NCBI RefSeq assembly: GCF_000730425.1
Contig: NZ_CP008896.1
Span: 4,526,001-4,590,000, forward strand
Length of the DNA stretch: 64,000 nt
Direction of reading: 5' to 3'
From: Pseudomonas fluorescens
GTDB taxonomy: Bacteria > Pseudomonadota > Gammaproteobacteria > Pseudomonadales > Pseudomonadaceae
The notes below the pieces were generated by a model, which was given only the letters and a program-made list of their open reading frames with translations, had not been told where the DNA came from and ran no database searches. How positions within the stretch are numbered: position 1 is the first letter of the stretch; each line of letters starts with the position of its first letter. This document shows, piece by piece, positions 39,936 to 49,184 of the stretch. The translations under genes and the position numbers were made by a program.

Positions 39936-41150
39936 TCACTCCTCGCTAGAGATGGCAGGTACTTTGAAAACGTGGCGCAAATAGGCGACGAAGTTCGGAT
40001 CCGTGCAGTGGGTCTTGCCCGCTTCATCAGAGATCTTCGCCACGGGCTGGCCATTGCAGGCGGTCATTTTAAGCACGATGCTCATGGGTTCTACACCTGG
40101 AATGTCACAGGTCAGGTTGGTGCCGATGCCAAAACTGACATTGATCCGACCGCGCAGCGCCCGGAAAATCTCCAGGGCCTTGGGCAGCGTCAGGCTGTCG
40201 GAGAACACCAGGGTCTTGCTCATCGGCTCAATGCCCAGCTTGTGGTAATGGGCAATGGCTTTTTCGGCCCACTGCACCGGGTCGCCGGAGTCATGGCGCA
40301 GGCCGTCGAACAGTTTGGCGAAGTACAGATCGAAATCGCTGAGGAAGGCATCGGTGGTGATGCAATCGGTCAGGGCGATGCCCAGCAGGCCACGGTACTC
40401 GCGAACCCAGCAATCGAGGGCGGCGATCTGGCTGTCGATCAGCCGCGGGCCCAGTTGCTGGTGGGCCATGATCCATTCATGGGCCATGGTGCCCAGAGGC
40501 TTCATGTCCAGCTCGCGGGCCAGATGCACGTTGCTGGTGCCGACGAAACGGCCGGGGAAGTCGTGCTTGAGCACATTCACCACTTCCTCCTGCACGCGGT
40601 AGGAGAAGCGCCGACGGGTGCCGAAGTCCGCCACCTGCAACTCGGCCAGCTCATCGCTGCCGGCATTGGCGCTCAGCCAGTCGAACTTGCGATACAACTG
40701 CTCACGGGCCTGTTCCAGGATGATGGTCTGGTAGCGATAGCGGTTGCGCACTTCACTGACGATGGCCAGCAGCGGCACTTCAAACAGGATCACATGCAGC
40801 CAGGGGCCGCGCAGGCGGATAAACAATTCGCCGTTCTCGATCCCGGTCTGCACATAGCGCAGGTTGAAACGGAACAAGCCGAGGAAGCGCAGGAAATCCG
40901 GCTTCATAAAGCTGATACGTTCCAGGAAGCCCAACTGGTCGGGGCTCAGGCTCAACTCGGCCAGGCGCTCGATCTGGTAGCGGATTTCTGCCAGGTAGGG
41001 GCGCAGGTCCTCGCTGTTACGGCAACGGAACTCCCATTCAACTTCCACGTTGGGGTAGTTGTGCAGCACCGCCTGCATCATGGTCAGCTTGTAGAAGTCG
41101 GTGTCGAGCAGGTTCTGCACGATGCGATCGGCAAACACGCTCTCGCTCAT
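39936..41150 (-). CDS. pncB: Nicotinate phosphoribosyltransferase
   Basis: Converts nicotinate and PRPP to nicotinate mononucleotide in the Preiss-Handler pathway. The product is 404 aa: [16 protein letters not shown] at the N-terminus, [14 protein letters not shown] and [11 protein letters not shown], and [16 protein letters not shown] near the PRPP/Pi site. Start ATG 41150 ([12 protein letters not shown]) has TGGAGA eight bases upstream; the frame to 41165 is not needed. Confidence 0.97.
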   Translation of the reverse strand: MSESVFADRIVQNLLDTDFYKLTMMQAVLHNYPNVEVEWEFRCRNSEDLRPYLAEIRYQIERLAELSLSPDQLGFLERISFMKPDFLRFLGLFRFNLRYVQTGIENGELFIRLRGPWLHVILFEVPLLAIVSEVRNRYRYQTIILEQAREQLYRKFDWLSANAGSDELAELQVADFGTRRRFSYRVQEEVVNVLKHDFPGRFVGTSNVHLARELDMKPLGTMAHEWIMAHQQLGPRLIDSQIAALDCWVREYRGLLGIALTDCITTDAFLSDFDLYFAKLFDGLRHDSGDPVQWAEKAIAHYHKLGIEPMSKTLVFSDSLTLPKALEIFRALRGRINVSFGIGTNLTCDIPGVEPMSIVLKMTACNGQPVAKISDEAGKTHCTDPNFVAYLRHVFKVPAISSEE

Positions 41151-41235
41151 AACGGGAATCTCCAAACAAGAATGGCGCTAGTGGCGCATAGACCTGTGTT
41201 GTTTTGCCAGAGGTTTTTTTGTTAAGGCGCACTGG

Positions 41236-41263
41236 CGCCATCGCTGGCTTGCCAGCGATGGCG
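41236..41263. repeat. Single perfect REP palindrome
   Basis: CGCCATCGCTGGC-TT-GCCAGCGATGGCG, a perfect 13-bp inverted repeat with a two-base loop, between the LysR gene and pncB. Confidence 0.75.
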
Positions 41264-41275
41264 GTATCCCTGGTG

Positions 41276-42166
41276 CTAGACAACCTGCTCCATCATCCAC
41301 TTCACAAAATCCCGCACCTTGGGCACCTCCGCCGCATGCTCCGGGTAGGCCAGGTAATACGCATCCTGGCTGGGCATCCCATGTTGCCAGGGGATCACCA
41401 ACTTGCCGTCGGCCAGTTCCTCCTCCACCAGAAAGCGCGGCAAAAGCGCCACCCCGCAACCCACCTGCGCGGCGCGGATGCACATATAGAACGTGTCAAA
41501 TCGCGGCCCGTGATAGCTGTGCTCGGTCTGGTAACCGAGGCTGGCGAACCAGTCGTGCCAGCCCTGGGGGCGCGAGGCATTTTGCAGCAGCACCAGTTCG
41601 CTCAGTTGTGTGGGGTCGCGCAAGGGCTGGGCCGGCAGGCTCTCGGGTGCGCACACTGGCACCAGTTCTTCGCTGAACAGCTTGAGGCTTTCGGTGCCCG
41701 GCCTGGAGCCGGCACCGAAGTAGAAAGCCAGGTCGGCCTTGCCTTGCAGCAACTCGTCCGGGGACTGCTCGTTGCACAGGTCCAGGTGGATCTGCGGGTG
41801 GCGCAGGCGCCAGCCCTTGAGCCGTGGCACCAACCAGCGCGCACCGAAGGTGTAGGGCGTGGATACCCGCAGTACCTCGGTCTCGCCGCCGTAGGAGCGC
41901 AGGTAATGGGTCGACATCTCCACCTGGCTGAGGATCTTGCGCACTTGCACCAGGTACAGATCGCCCGCCGGAGTCATCTGCAAACGGCGACGTACCCGGC
42001 GAAACAGCAGGTGCTGCAGCAACTCCTCCAATTGCGCGACCTGTTTGCTGACGGCGCTCTGGGTGAGGTTCAGCTCTGCGGCGGCGCGGGTGAAGCTCAG
42101 ATGGCGGGTCACGGCCTCGAAGCACTGCAGGGCGGTGATCGAAGGCAAATGTCTTTTATTGAGCAC
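41276..42166 (-). CDS. LysR-family regulator, likely of the amaB/amaA genes
   Basis: The product is 296 aa: N-terminal winged helix (LPSITALQCFEAVTRHLSFTRAAAELNLTQSAVSKQ) and a LysR substrate-binding domain resembling the GcvA subgroup. The start is taken as GTG 42166 (reads MLNKRHLPSI) with AGAGG seven bases upstream; the long in-frame extension to 42391 overlaps amaB on the other strand and is rejected. Divergent from amaB with a 153-base gap, the classic layout for a LysR regulator controlling its neighbour; in P. putida a LysR gene also sits beside amaB. The inducer is inferred, not shown. Confidence 0.88.
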   Translation of the reverse strand: MLNKRHLPSITALQCFEAVTRHLSFTRAAAELNLTQSAVSKQVAQLEELLQHLLFRRVRRRLQMTPAGDLYLVQVRKILSQVEMSTHYLRSYGGETEVLRVSTPYTFGARWLVPRLKGWRLRHPQIHLDLCNEQSPDELLQGKADLAFYFGAGSRPGTESLKLFSEELVPVCAPESLPAQPLRDPTQLSELVLLQNASRPQGWHDWFASLGYQTEHSYHGPRFDTFYMCIRAAQVGCGVALLPRFLVEEELADGKLVIPWQHGMPSQDAYYLAYPEHAAEVPKVRDFVKWMMEQVV

Positions 42167-42319
42167 GGCACGCCTCTTTTTTTGTTTTGCATGAATAAAC
42201 GGAATGATATCTCGCCTAAACGTCGTTTGTTGGCAAGTCCTGGGCCGGCTACAAATAAGGCCTGGATCGTCGTGCGGGCCGCGGCGCAATTTTTTGTTGG
42301 TGGATTGAAGGAGTGACCC

Positions 42320-43810
42320 ATGGTTGCTGCATTGCTTGATCGTCTCGGTGTAGACCCGGCGTTGTACCAGGCGGGGAAACAGCCCGTGCATTCACCCATC
42401 GACGGTAGCCGCATTGCCAGTGTGCACTGGGAAGGCGCCGCCGAGGTCGAGCAGCAGGTCAGTCGCGCCGAGCATGCATTCGATGCCTGGCGCAACGTAC
42501 CGGCGCCCCGGCGCGGCGAGCTGGTGCGCCAGTTTGGCGACCTGCTGCGTGAGTACAAGGCCGACCTGGGCGAGCTGGTTTCCTGGGAAGCCGGCAAGAT
42601 CACCCAGGAAGGCCTGGGTGAAGTGCAGGAAATGATCGACATCTGTGACTTCGCCGTGGGCCTGTCGCGCCAGTTGTACGGCCTGACCATTGCCTCCGAG
42701 CGCCCTGGCCACCATATGCGGGAAACCTGGCACCCACTGGGTGTGGTGGGCGTGATCAGCGCCTTCAACTTCCCGGTGGCGGTGTGGGCGTGGAACACCG
42801 CGCTGGCGCTGGTGTGCGGCAATGCGGTGATCTGGAAACCCTCGGAAAAGACCCCGCTCACCGCCCTGGCCTGCCAGGCCCTGTTCGAGCGGGTCGCGAA
42901 GCGCTTCAGCGATGCGCCGCCGTACCTCAGCCAGGTGGTCATTGGCGGGCGTGACGCCGGCGCCGCCCTGGTGGATGACCCGCGTGTGGCGCTGATCAGC
43001 GCCACTGGCAGTACGCGCATGGGGCGCGAAGTGGCGCCCAAGGTCGCCGCGCGGTTTGCCCGCAGCATTCTGGAGCTGGGCGGCAACAACGCGATGATCC
43101 TCGGCCCCAGTGCCGACCTGGACATGGCCGTGCGCGCCATCCTGTTCAGTGCGGTGGGTACCGCTGGCCAGCGCTGTACCAGCCTGCGCCGGCTGATCGC
43201 CCATGAGTCGGTCAAGGAAGAAATCGTCACACGCCTCAAGGCCGCCTATTCCAAGGTGCGCATCGGCCACCCGCTGCAAGGCAACCTGGTCGGCCCGCTG
43301 ATCGACAAGCACAGCTTCGAAAACATGCAGGACGCCCTGGAGCAGGCCCTGAGCGAAGGCGGCAAGGTGTTTGGCGGCAAGCGTCAGTTGCAGGAGCAGT
43401 TCCCCAACGCTTACTACGTGTCGCCGGCCATCGTCGAAATGCCCGAGCAAAGCGATGTGGTGTGCAGCGAAACCTTTGCGCCGATTCTGTATGTGGTCGG
43501 CTACAACGACTTCAGCGAAGCGCTGCGCCTGAACAACGCAGTGCCGCAGGGTTTGTCGTCGTGCATCTTCACCACTGATGTGCGCGAGGCCGAGCAGTTC
43601 ATGTCGGCGGTGGGCAGTGATTGCGGGATTGCCAATGTCAACATCGGGCCCAGTGGTGCGGAGATCGGCGGGGCGTTTGGCGGTGAGAAAGAAACCGGTG
43701 GCGGGCGTGAGTCGGGCTCGGATGCCTGGCGCGGGTACATGCGCCGCCAGACCAACACGGTGAACTATTCGCTGGAACTGCCGTTGGCCCAGGGCATCAC
43801 CTTCGACTGA
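42320..43810 (+). CDS. amaB: L-piperidine-6-carboxylate (alpha-aminoadipate semialdehyde) dehydrogenase
   Basis: NAD(P)-dependent aldehyde dehydrogenase of the L-pipecolate branch of lysine catabolism, producing L-2-aminoadipate. The product is 496 aa with catalytic Cys286 (GQRCTSLRR) and Glu252 (LELGGNNAM). NNAM instead of NNA[IL] and the C-terminal GGEKETGGGRESGSDAWRGYMRRQTNT match the ALDH7/antiquitin-type family. AAGGAGTGACCC precedes the ATG. Paired with amaA downstream. Confidence 0.93.
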   Translation: MVAALLDRLGVDPALYQAGKQPVHSPIDGSRIASVHWEGAAEVEQQVSRAEHAFDAWRNVPAPRRGELVRQFGDLLREYKADLGELVSWEAGKITQEGLGEVQEMIDICDFAVGLSRQLYGLTIASERPGHHMRETWHPLGVVGVISAFNFPVAVWAWNTALALVCGNAVIWKPSEKTPLTALACQALFERVAKRFSDAPPYLSQVVIGGRDAGAALVDDPRVALISATGSTRMGREVAPKVAARFARSILELGGNNAMILGPSADLDMAVRAILFSAVGTAGQRCTSLRRLIAHESVKEEIVTRLKAAYSKVRIGHPLQGNLVGPLIDKHSFENMQDALEQALSEGGKVFGGKRQLQEQFPNAYYVSPAIVEMPEQSDVVCSETFAPILYVVGYNDFSEALRLNNAVPQGLSSCIFTTDVREAEQFMSAVGSDCGIANVNIGPSGAEIGGAFGGEKETGGGRESGSDAWRGYMRRQTNTVNYSLELPLAQGITFD

Positions 43811-43825
43811 GTCAGGTGCGGCCAA

Positions 43826-43898
43826 TGTGGGAGCTGGCTTGCCTGCGATAGCGGTGTTGGATTCACCATCGTCATCGCCGGCAAGCCGGCTCCTACAG
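43826..43898. repeat. REP inverted pair (REPIN)
   Basis: TGTGGGAGCTGGCTTGCCTGCGAT and CATCGCCGGCAAGCCGGCTCC in inverted orientation between amaB and amaA. Confidence 0.85.
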
Positions 43899-43956
43899 GG
43901 GGATGTGTTGGCAGTTCCAAAGCGTTGTTTGTTAGGTCTTGGCCCGGAGTCTGGCA

Positions 43957-45240
43957 ATGGCATTACGCGAAGCGTGTTTGTGGGAACAACTGACCCCAGG
44001 GCGGCCGGATCGCGCCGCGCTCACGGGCGAGGTCAAGGTGGATGTGTGTGTGATTGGCGCCGGCATCACCGGTTTGTCGGCGGCCATCCATTTGCTGGAG
44101 CAAGGTAAAAGTGTCTGCGTGCTGGAGGCCCACCGCACCGGCCACGGCGGTTCGGGGCGCAACGTTGGCTTGGTCAACGCCGGGATGTGGATCCCCCCGG
44201 ATGAGATCGAGGCCGGCTTCGGCACGGCGGTGGGCAGCCAGCTCAACCGTATGCTCGGCGCGGCGCCGTCCCTGGTGTTCAACTTGATCGACAAGTACAA
44301 CATCGATTGCCAGCTGCGCCGCGAGGGCACATTGCACATGGCGCACAACGCCCGTGGCGAAGCCGACCTGCGCAGCCGCGAGGAGCAATGGAAGCGCCGT
44401 GGCGCGCCCGTGGAGCTGTTGACCGGTGCCGCGTGCGAGCAGGCCACCGGCACCCAAAAGATCGCCGCCGCCTTGCTTGACCGGCGTGCCGGCACCTTGA
44501 ACCCGATGGCCTACACCAGCGGCCTGGCCAATGCCGCAGTGGGCCTGGGTGGGCAGTTGTTCGACCATTCCCCGGTGAGCCAACTGGAGCGCCAGGGCTC
44601 CCGCTGGTCTGTGCAAACTGCCCAGGGGGCGGTCCAGGCTGAGCACGTGGTGATCGCTTCCAACGCCTACACCGAAGGTGAATGGACTGACCTGCGGCGC
44701 AGTTTTTTCCCCGGTTATTACTACCAGGTGGCGTCGGCTCCGTTGAGCGATCAGGCCGCGCAACACATCCTGCCCGGCGGCCAGGGCTCCTGGGATACCC
44801 GCCAGGTGTTGAGCAGTATCCGCCGCGATGCCGATGGCCGTTTGCTGCTGGGCAGCCTGGGCAATGGCAACCAGAAGCCTGTGTGGTTCCTCAAGGCATG
44901 GGCCGACCGCGTACAGCAGCACTATTTCCCCTTCCTCAAGGCGGTGGACTGGGAATACACCTGGACCGGTTGCATCGCCTTCACCCCGGACCACTTGATG
45001 CGTCTTTTCGAGCCCGCGCCCGGGCTGGTGGCCGTCACCGGCTACAACGGGCGTGGCGTGACCACCGGCAGCGTGGTGGGCAAGGCATTTGCCGAGTACG
45101 TGTGTCACCAGGATCCCCAGGCCTTGCCGATTCCGTTTGCACCGATGCAGCCGCTGGCCGGGGTGGGCCTGCGCAGTTGTCTGTACGAGGCCGGATTTTC
45201 GCTGTATCACGCCGGTCAATGCCTGCGTATTGTCATCTGA
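43957..45240 (+). CDS. amaA: L-pipecolate oxidase
   Basis: FAD-dependent DAO-family oxidase converting L-pipecolate to piperidine-6-carboxylate, the AmaB substrate. The product is 427 aa with the Rossmann motif VCVIGAGITGLSAAIHLLE (GxGxxG), VLEAHRTGHGGSGRNVGLVNAGMW, and the C-terminal GYNGRGVTTGSVVGKA. CGGAGT seven bases before the ATG at 43957; the earlier ATG at 43939 is disfavoured. The 146-base gap to amaB holds a REP pair. Confidence 0.92.
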   Translation: MALREACLWEQLTPGRPDRAALTGEVKVDVCVIGAGITGLSAAIHLLEQGKSVCVLEAHRTGHGGSGRNVGLVNAGMWIPPDEIEAGFGTAVGSQLNRMLGAAPSLVFNLIDKYNIDCQLRREGTLHMAHNARGEADLRSREEQWKRRGAPVELLTGAACEQATGTQKIAAALLDRRAGTLNPMAYTSGLANAAVGLGGQLFDHSPVSQLERQGSRWSVQTAQGAVQAEHVVIASNAYTEGEWTDLRRSFFPGYYYQVASAPLSDQAAQHILPGGQGSWDTRQVLSSIRRDADGRLLLGSLGNGNQKPVWFLKAWADRVQQHYFPFLKAVDWEYTWTGCIAFTPDHLMRLFEPAPGLVAVTGYNGRGVTTGSVVGKAFAEYVCHQDPQALPIPFAPMQPLAGVGLRSCLYEAGFSLYHAGQCLRIVI

Positions 45241-45316
45241 TCAGCGAAATAGCGCTCAGAAGCCGGCATTTTCTTAGCCGGCTACTAATCTGTATTGGTG
45301 CGAGTCGTAGCAGTGA

Positions 45317-45334
45317 CGCACTGTAAATGTGCAC
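45317..45334 (+). promoter_or_regulatory. NtrC-type upstream activator site
   Basis: CGCACTGTAAATGTGCAC has the NtrC dyad GCAC-N7-GTGC. It lies about 230 bases upstream of the predicted sigma-54 start, within normal enhancer range. Confidence 0.6.
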
Positions 45335-45531
45335 TTCCGTTACGCACAGGGTTACAGATGCTTGGAGGGGCGCTTGATGGCTGGCTGACATCAACTCATC
45401 GAGCGGGTTTTACCTTTTTTCTCTCTCTGGTTGCACCTCTTGAAGCCAGAGGGTTGCACGTCCCGCCAAAAAGGCACCGAAACACCTGTAATAACAATGA
45501 CACCGTGTCTTTCTGAAATAAAAAAACGCAA

Positions 45532-45547
45532 TGGCACGCCGCTTGCT
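45532..45547 (+). promoter_or_regulatory. Sigma-54 (RpoN) promoter of the ABC importer operon
   Basis: TGGCACGCCGCTTGCT matches the full -24/-12 consensus TGGCACG-N4-TTGCW with no mismatch. GG at 45533-45534 and GC at 45545-45546 are ten bases apart. Predicted start near 45558, leaving a leader of about 72 bases. Confidence 0.85.
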
Positions 45548-45559
45548 CTCAGCTTTCCA

Positions 45560-45594
45560 GTGAAGGTTTCAAGTGAAAGTTTGAAGTGAAATTG
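45560..45594 (+). repeat. 13-base tandem repeat in the mRNA leader
   Basis: GTGAAGGTTTCAA, GTGAAAGTTTGAA and a partial GTGAAATTG follow each other directly, just downstream of the predicted transcription start. Confidence 0.8.
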
Positions 45595-45630
45595 CAGTGC
45601 CCATTCAATAAAAAACTCGGAGCACCACTC

Positions 45631-46767
45631 ATGTCCCAGACGTTTTACAAGAAAGGTTTCCTGGCCCTCGCGGTAGCTGCCGCGCTGGGCGTTTCTACGT
45701 TTGTTCAAGCTGATGTGAAGATTGGCGTGGCGGGGCCGATGACGGGCGCCAACGCCGCCTTCGGTGAGCAGTACATGAAGGGTGCCCAGGCGGCGGCCGA
45801 TGTGATCAACAAGGCCGGCGGGATCAACGGCGAGCAGATCAAGCTGGTGGCTGGCGACGATGCCTGCGAACCCAAGCAGGCCGTGGCCGTGGCCAACCGC
45901 CTGGCCGACCAGGACAAAGTGATCGGCGTGGTCGGGCACTTCTGTTCGTCGAACACCATTCCAGCCTCCGAGGTGTACGACGAAGCGGGCATCATCGCAA
46001 TCACCCCAGGCTCCACCAACCCACAAGTGACCGAGCGTGGCCTGGGCGCCATGTTCCGTATGTGCGGGCGTGACGACCAGCAGGGCATTGTGGCCGGCGA
46101 CTACATCGTCGACGTGCTCAAGGGCAAGAAAGTCGCGGTCATCAACGACAAGGACACCTACGGCAAAGGCCTGGCCGATGCCACCGCCGCCCAGTTGACC
46201 AAGCGCGGCGTCAAGCCGGTGCTGGAAGAAGGCCTGACCCGCGGCGAGAAAGACTTCAGCGCCCTGGTCACCAAGATTCGCTCCCTGGGCGCCGACGTCG
46301 TGTACTTCGGCGGCCTGCATCCGGAAGCCGGTCCACTGGTGCGTCAGATCCGTGAAGCGGGTCTCAAGGACGTCAAGTTCATGTCCGACGATGGCGTGGT
46401 GACCGACGAACTGGTGGCGACCGCCGGCGGTGCGCAGTACGTCGATGGCGTCTACATGACCTTCGGCGCCGACCCGCGCCTGCTGCCAGACAGCAAGGCT
46501 GTGGTCGAAGAGTTCCGCAAGCAGGGCACCGAGCCTGAAGGCTACACCCTGTATGCCTACGCTTCGATCCAGGCCCTGGCGGCCGGTTTCAACGGCGCCA
46601 AGTCCAACAAGGGCGAGGACGCGGCCAAGTGGCTCAAGGCCAACCCGGTGCAAACCGTGATGGGCATCAAGGAGTGGGATGCCAAGGGTGACCTGAAGGT
46701 CTCCGACTACGTGGTTTACCAATGGGACAAGGATGGCAAGTACCACCAGTTGGAAAAGCAGAAGTAA
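45631..46767 (+). CDS. Periplasmic branched-chain-amino-acid-type binding protein
   Basis: Type I periplasmic binding protein (LivJ/LivK/BraC family), 378 aa, with a signal peptide (FLALAVAAALGVSTFVQA) and mature start DVKIGVAGPMTGANAAFGEQ. The family Cys pair is present (DDACEPKQAVAVANRL and GHFCSSN). Substrate specificity cannot be read: family members also bind amides, urea and aromatic compounds. CGGAGC before the ATG at 45631. First gene of a five-gene importer; in P. aeruginosa I recall a paralogous set at the corresponding place, distinct from the main bra operon. Confidence 0.92.
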   Translation: MSQTFYKKGFLALAVAAALGVSTFVQADVKIGVAGPMTGANAAFGEQYMKGAQAAADVINKAGGINGEQIKLVAGDDACEPKQAVAVANRLADQDKVIGVVGHFCSSNTIPASEVYDEAGIIAITPGSTNPQVTERGLGAMFRMCGRDDQQGIVAGDYIVDVLKGKKVAVINDKDTYGKGLADATAAQLTKRGVKPVLEEGLTRGEKDFSALVTKIRSLGADVVYFGGLHPEAGPLVRQIREAGLKDVKFMSDDGVVTDELVATAGGAQYVDGVYMTFGADPRLLPDSKAVVEEFRKQGTEPEGYTLYAYASIQALAAGFNGAKSNKGEDAAKWLKANPVQTVMGIKEWDAKGDLKVSDYVVYQWDKDGKYHQLEKQK

Positions 46768-46790
46768 TCAACCAGCCACCACCGACTCCT

Positions 46791-46881
46791 TGTGGGAACC
46801 GGGCTTGCCCGCGATGACGGACTGACAGCCAACACCTGTGTTGAATGTGAAGCCGCTATCGCTGGCAAGCCGGCTCCTGCA
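46791..46881. repeat. REP inverted pair inside the ABC operon
   Basis: GTGGGAACCGGGCTTGCCCGCGAT and CTATCGCTGGCAAGCCGGCTCCTGCA in inverted orientation, between the binding protein and the first permease gene. Confidence 0.85.
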
Positions 46882-46989
46882 TTGGATCGAGGTTGCCCGG
46901 GCCATTGCGTCCGGCACCCAATCTGTCTTTTCCTCCAGAAGGGCCGCACACCTGATGGTGTGCAGGTCCTCACCGCGTGAGATTGCGTT

Positions 46990-47904
46990 ATGGATGGTAT
47001 TTTCCTGCAGCAACTGGTCAACGGCCTGACCCTCGGGTCGGTCTATGGCCTGATCGCCATCGGCTACACAATGGTCTATGGCATCATTGGCATGATCAAC
47101 TTCGCCCACGGCGAGGTTTATATGATTTCCGCTTACCTCGCGGCGATCAGTCTGGCACTGCTGGCTTATTTCGGCCTCGAATCCTTCCCGCTGCTCATTC
47201 TCGGCACCTTGATATTCACCGTCGTCGTGACCGGCGTCTACGGTTGGGTCATCGAGCGTGTCGCCTACAAACCATTGCGCAACTCCACGCGCCTGGCCCC
47301 GCTGATCAGTGCCATCGGGATCTCGTTGATCCTGCAGAACTACGCGCAGATCGCCCAGGGCGCCAAGCAACAAGGGATTCCCACCCTGCTGGCCGGCGCC
47401 TGGCGCGTCGATATCGGCACCGGGTTCGTACAGTTGACCTACACCAAGGTCTTTATCCTGGTCGCGGCCTTTGCCGGTATGGCGCTGCTGACCTACATCA
47501 TCAAGTACACCAAGCTCGGCCGCATGTGCCGTGCGACCCAGCAAGACCGCAAGATGGCCTCGATCCTGGGGATCAACACCGACCGCGTGATCTCCTACGT
47601 GTTTGTCATCGGTGCCGCGATGGCGGCCCTGGCCGGTGTGCTGATCACCCTGAACTACGGCACGTTCGACTTCTATGCCGGCTTTATCATCGGCATCAAG
47701 GCATTTACCGCAGCGGTACTCGGCGGCATCGGCTCACTGCCTGGGGCGATGCTGGGCGGGATCATCCTGGGGATTTCCGAGTCGCTGTTCTCGGGGTTGA
47801 TCAACTCTGACTACAAAGACGTGTTCAGTTTCTCACTGCTGGTGGTGATTCTGATTTTCCGTCCCCAGGGCCTGCTTGGTCGCCCGCTCGTGGCGAAGGT
47901 GTAA
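46990..47904 (+). CDS. livH: Branched-chain-amino-acid-type ABC permease LivH/BraD-like
   Basis: Inner-membrane permease of 304 aa with about eight membrane segments. Family landmarks: LTLGSVYGLIAIGYTMVYGIIGMINFAHGEVYM at the N-terminus and FTAAVLGGIGSLPGAMLGGIILGISE (coupling region) near the C-terminus. Forms the membrane pore with the LivM-like protein encoded two bases downstream. Confidence 0.95.
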   Translation: MDGIFLQQLVNGLTLGSVYGLIAIGYTMVYGIIGMINFAHGEVYMISAYLAAISLALLAYFGLESFPLLILGTLIFTVVVTGVYGWVIERVAYKPLRNSTRLAPLISAIGISLILQNYAQIAQGAKQQGIPTLLAGAWRVDIGTGFVQLTYTKVFILVAAFAGMALLTYIIKYTKLGRMCRATQQDRKMASILGINTDRVISYVFVIGAAMAALAGVLITLNYGTFDFYAGFIIGIKAFTAAVLGGIGSLPGAMLGGIILGISESLFSGLINSDYKDVFSFSLLVVILIFRPQGLLGRPLVAKV

Positions 47905-47906
47905 AC

Positions 47907-49184
47907 ATGTCTGCTGCCAAATCTATCGATATCAAGAAAAGTGTGGTCGATGCGGTCCTTGCCGGGCTGATTTCCCTGATCGTGTTCGGGCCCATCGTCG
48001 GCGTGGTCCTGGACGGCTACAGCTTCAACCTGGAGCCAGCTCGCGTCGGCTTGCTGGTGGCCATTGTCATGGCCGGGCGCCTGGCCATGAGCCTGTTCCT
48101 GCAAACGCCCAAGGGCCTGAAGATTCTCCAGGGTTTTGAAAGCTCGGGTTCGGGCGTGCATGTGCTGGCGCCGGACTACAAGTCGCGGCTGCGCTGGATC
48201 ATCCCGGCGTTGATCGTGATCGCCATTGTCTTTCCGTTCTTCGCCAACAAGTACCTGTTGACCGTGGTGATCCTGGGGCTGATCTATGTGTTGTTGGGCC
48301 TGGGCCTGAACATCGTGGTCGGCCTGGCCGGGCTGCTCGACCTGGGTTACGTGGCGTTCTACGCCATCGGCGCCTATGGCCTGGCCCTGGGTTATCAATA
48401 CCTAGGCTTGGGGTTCTGGACGGTACTGCCGCTGGCAGCCATCGCTGCGGCATTGGCGGGATGCATCCTAGGGTTCCCGGTGTTGCGAATGCACGGTGAC
48501 TACCTGGCCATCGTGACCCTGGGTTTTGGTGAAATCATCCGTCTGGTGCTCAACAACTGGCTGTCGTTTACCGGCGGGCCGAACGGTATGCCGGTGCCAT
48601 CGCCGACGTTCCTCGGCCTGGAGTTCGGCCGGCGTGCCAAGGAAGGCGGGGTGCCGTTCCATGAGTTCTTCGGCATCGCCTACAACCCCAACGTGAAGTT
48701 CCTGTTCATCTACATCGTGCTGTTCTTGGTGGTGTTGCTGGTGCTGTACATCAAGCATCGCCTGACCCGCATGCCGGTGGGCCGCGCCTGGGAAGCCTTG
48801 CGCGAAGATGAGATCGCCTGCCGTTCCATGGGCCTGAACCATGTGCTGGTCAAGCTCTCGGCCTTCACTATTGGTGCCTCGACGGCCGGCCTGGCGGGTG
48901 TGTTCTTTGCCAGTTACCAGGGTTTCGTCAACCCGTCTTCTTTCACCTTCTTCGAGTCGGCGCTGATCCTTGCCATTGTGGTGCTGGGGGGCATGGGCTC
49001 GACGGTGGGCGTGGTCATTGCCGCATTCGTGCTGACGGTGGCGCCTGAACTGTTGCGCAGTTTCTCCGAGTACCGGGTGTTGCTGTTTGGCGTATTGATG
49101 GTGGTGATGATGATCTGGCGGCCACGCGGCCTGATCCGGATCAGCCGCACCGGAGTGACGCCACGCAAGGGGGTAGCGCCATGA
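47907..49184 (+). CDS. livM: Branched-chain-amino-acid-type ABC permease LivM/BraE-like
   Basis: Permease of 425 aa, about ten membrane segments, with the long N-terminal extension typical of proteobacterial LivM (DUF3382-type, about residues 1-100). Core motifs GLGLNIVVGLAGLLDLGYVAFYAIGAY and FTIGASTAGLAGVFFASYQGFVNPSSFTF. Its stop overlaps the next start (ATGA). Confidence 0.95.
   Translation: MSAAKSIDIKKSVVDAVLAGLISLIVFGPIVGVVLDGYSFNLEPARVGLLVAIVMAGRLAMSLFLQTPKGLKILQGFESSGSGVHVLAPDYKSRLRWIIPALIVIAIVFPFFANKYLLTVVILGLIYVLLGLGLNIVVGLAGLLDLGYVAFYAIGAYGLALGYQYLGLGFWTVLPLAAIAAALAGCILGFPVLRMHGDYLAIVTLGFGEIIRLVLNNWLSFTGGPNGMPVPSPTFLGLEFGRRAKEGGVPFHEFFGIAYNPNVKFLFIYIVLFLVVLLVLYIKHRLTRMPVGRAWEALREDEIACRSMGLNHVLVKLSAFTIGASTAGLAGVFFASYQGFVNPSSFTFFESALILAIVVLGGMGSTVGVVIAAFVLTVAPELLRSFSEYRVLLFGVLMVVMMIWRPRGLIRISRTGVTPRKGVAP

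Larger units (their letters stand above)
45241..45630. other. 390-base regulatory region before the amino-acid-type ABC operon
   Basis: No gene. Contains an AGCCGGC / GCCGGCT hairpin without a T run (45261-45283), an NtrC-type dyad, a sigma-54 promoter and a short tandem repeat in the leader, each listed separately. Confidence 0.85.

Noticed and set aside
42231..42246. Sigma-54-like element before amaB (TGGCAAGTCCTGGGCC)
   Set aside because: GG-N10-GC spacing is there, but the -12 part reads GGGC instead of TTGC, so the match is too weak.
45261..45283. Terminator after amaA
   Set aside because: The AGCCGGC/GCCGGCT hairpin lacks a following T run, so intrinsic termination is not supported.
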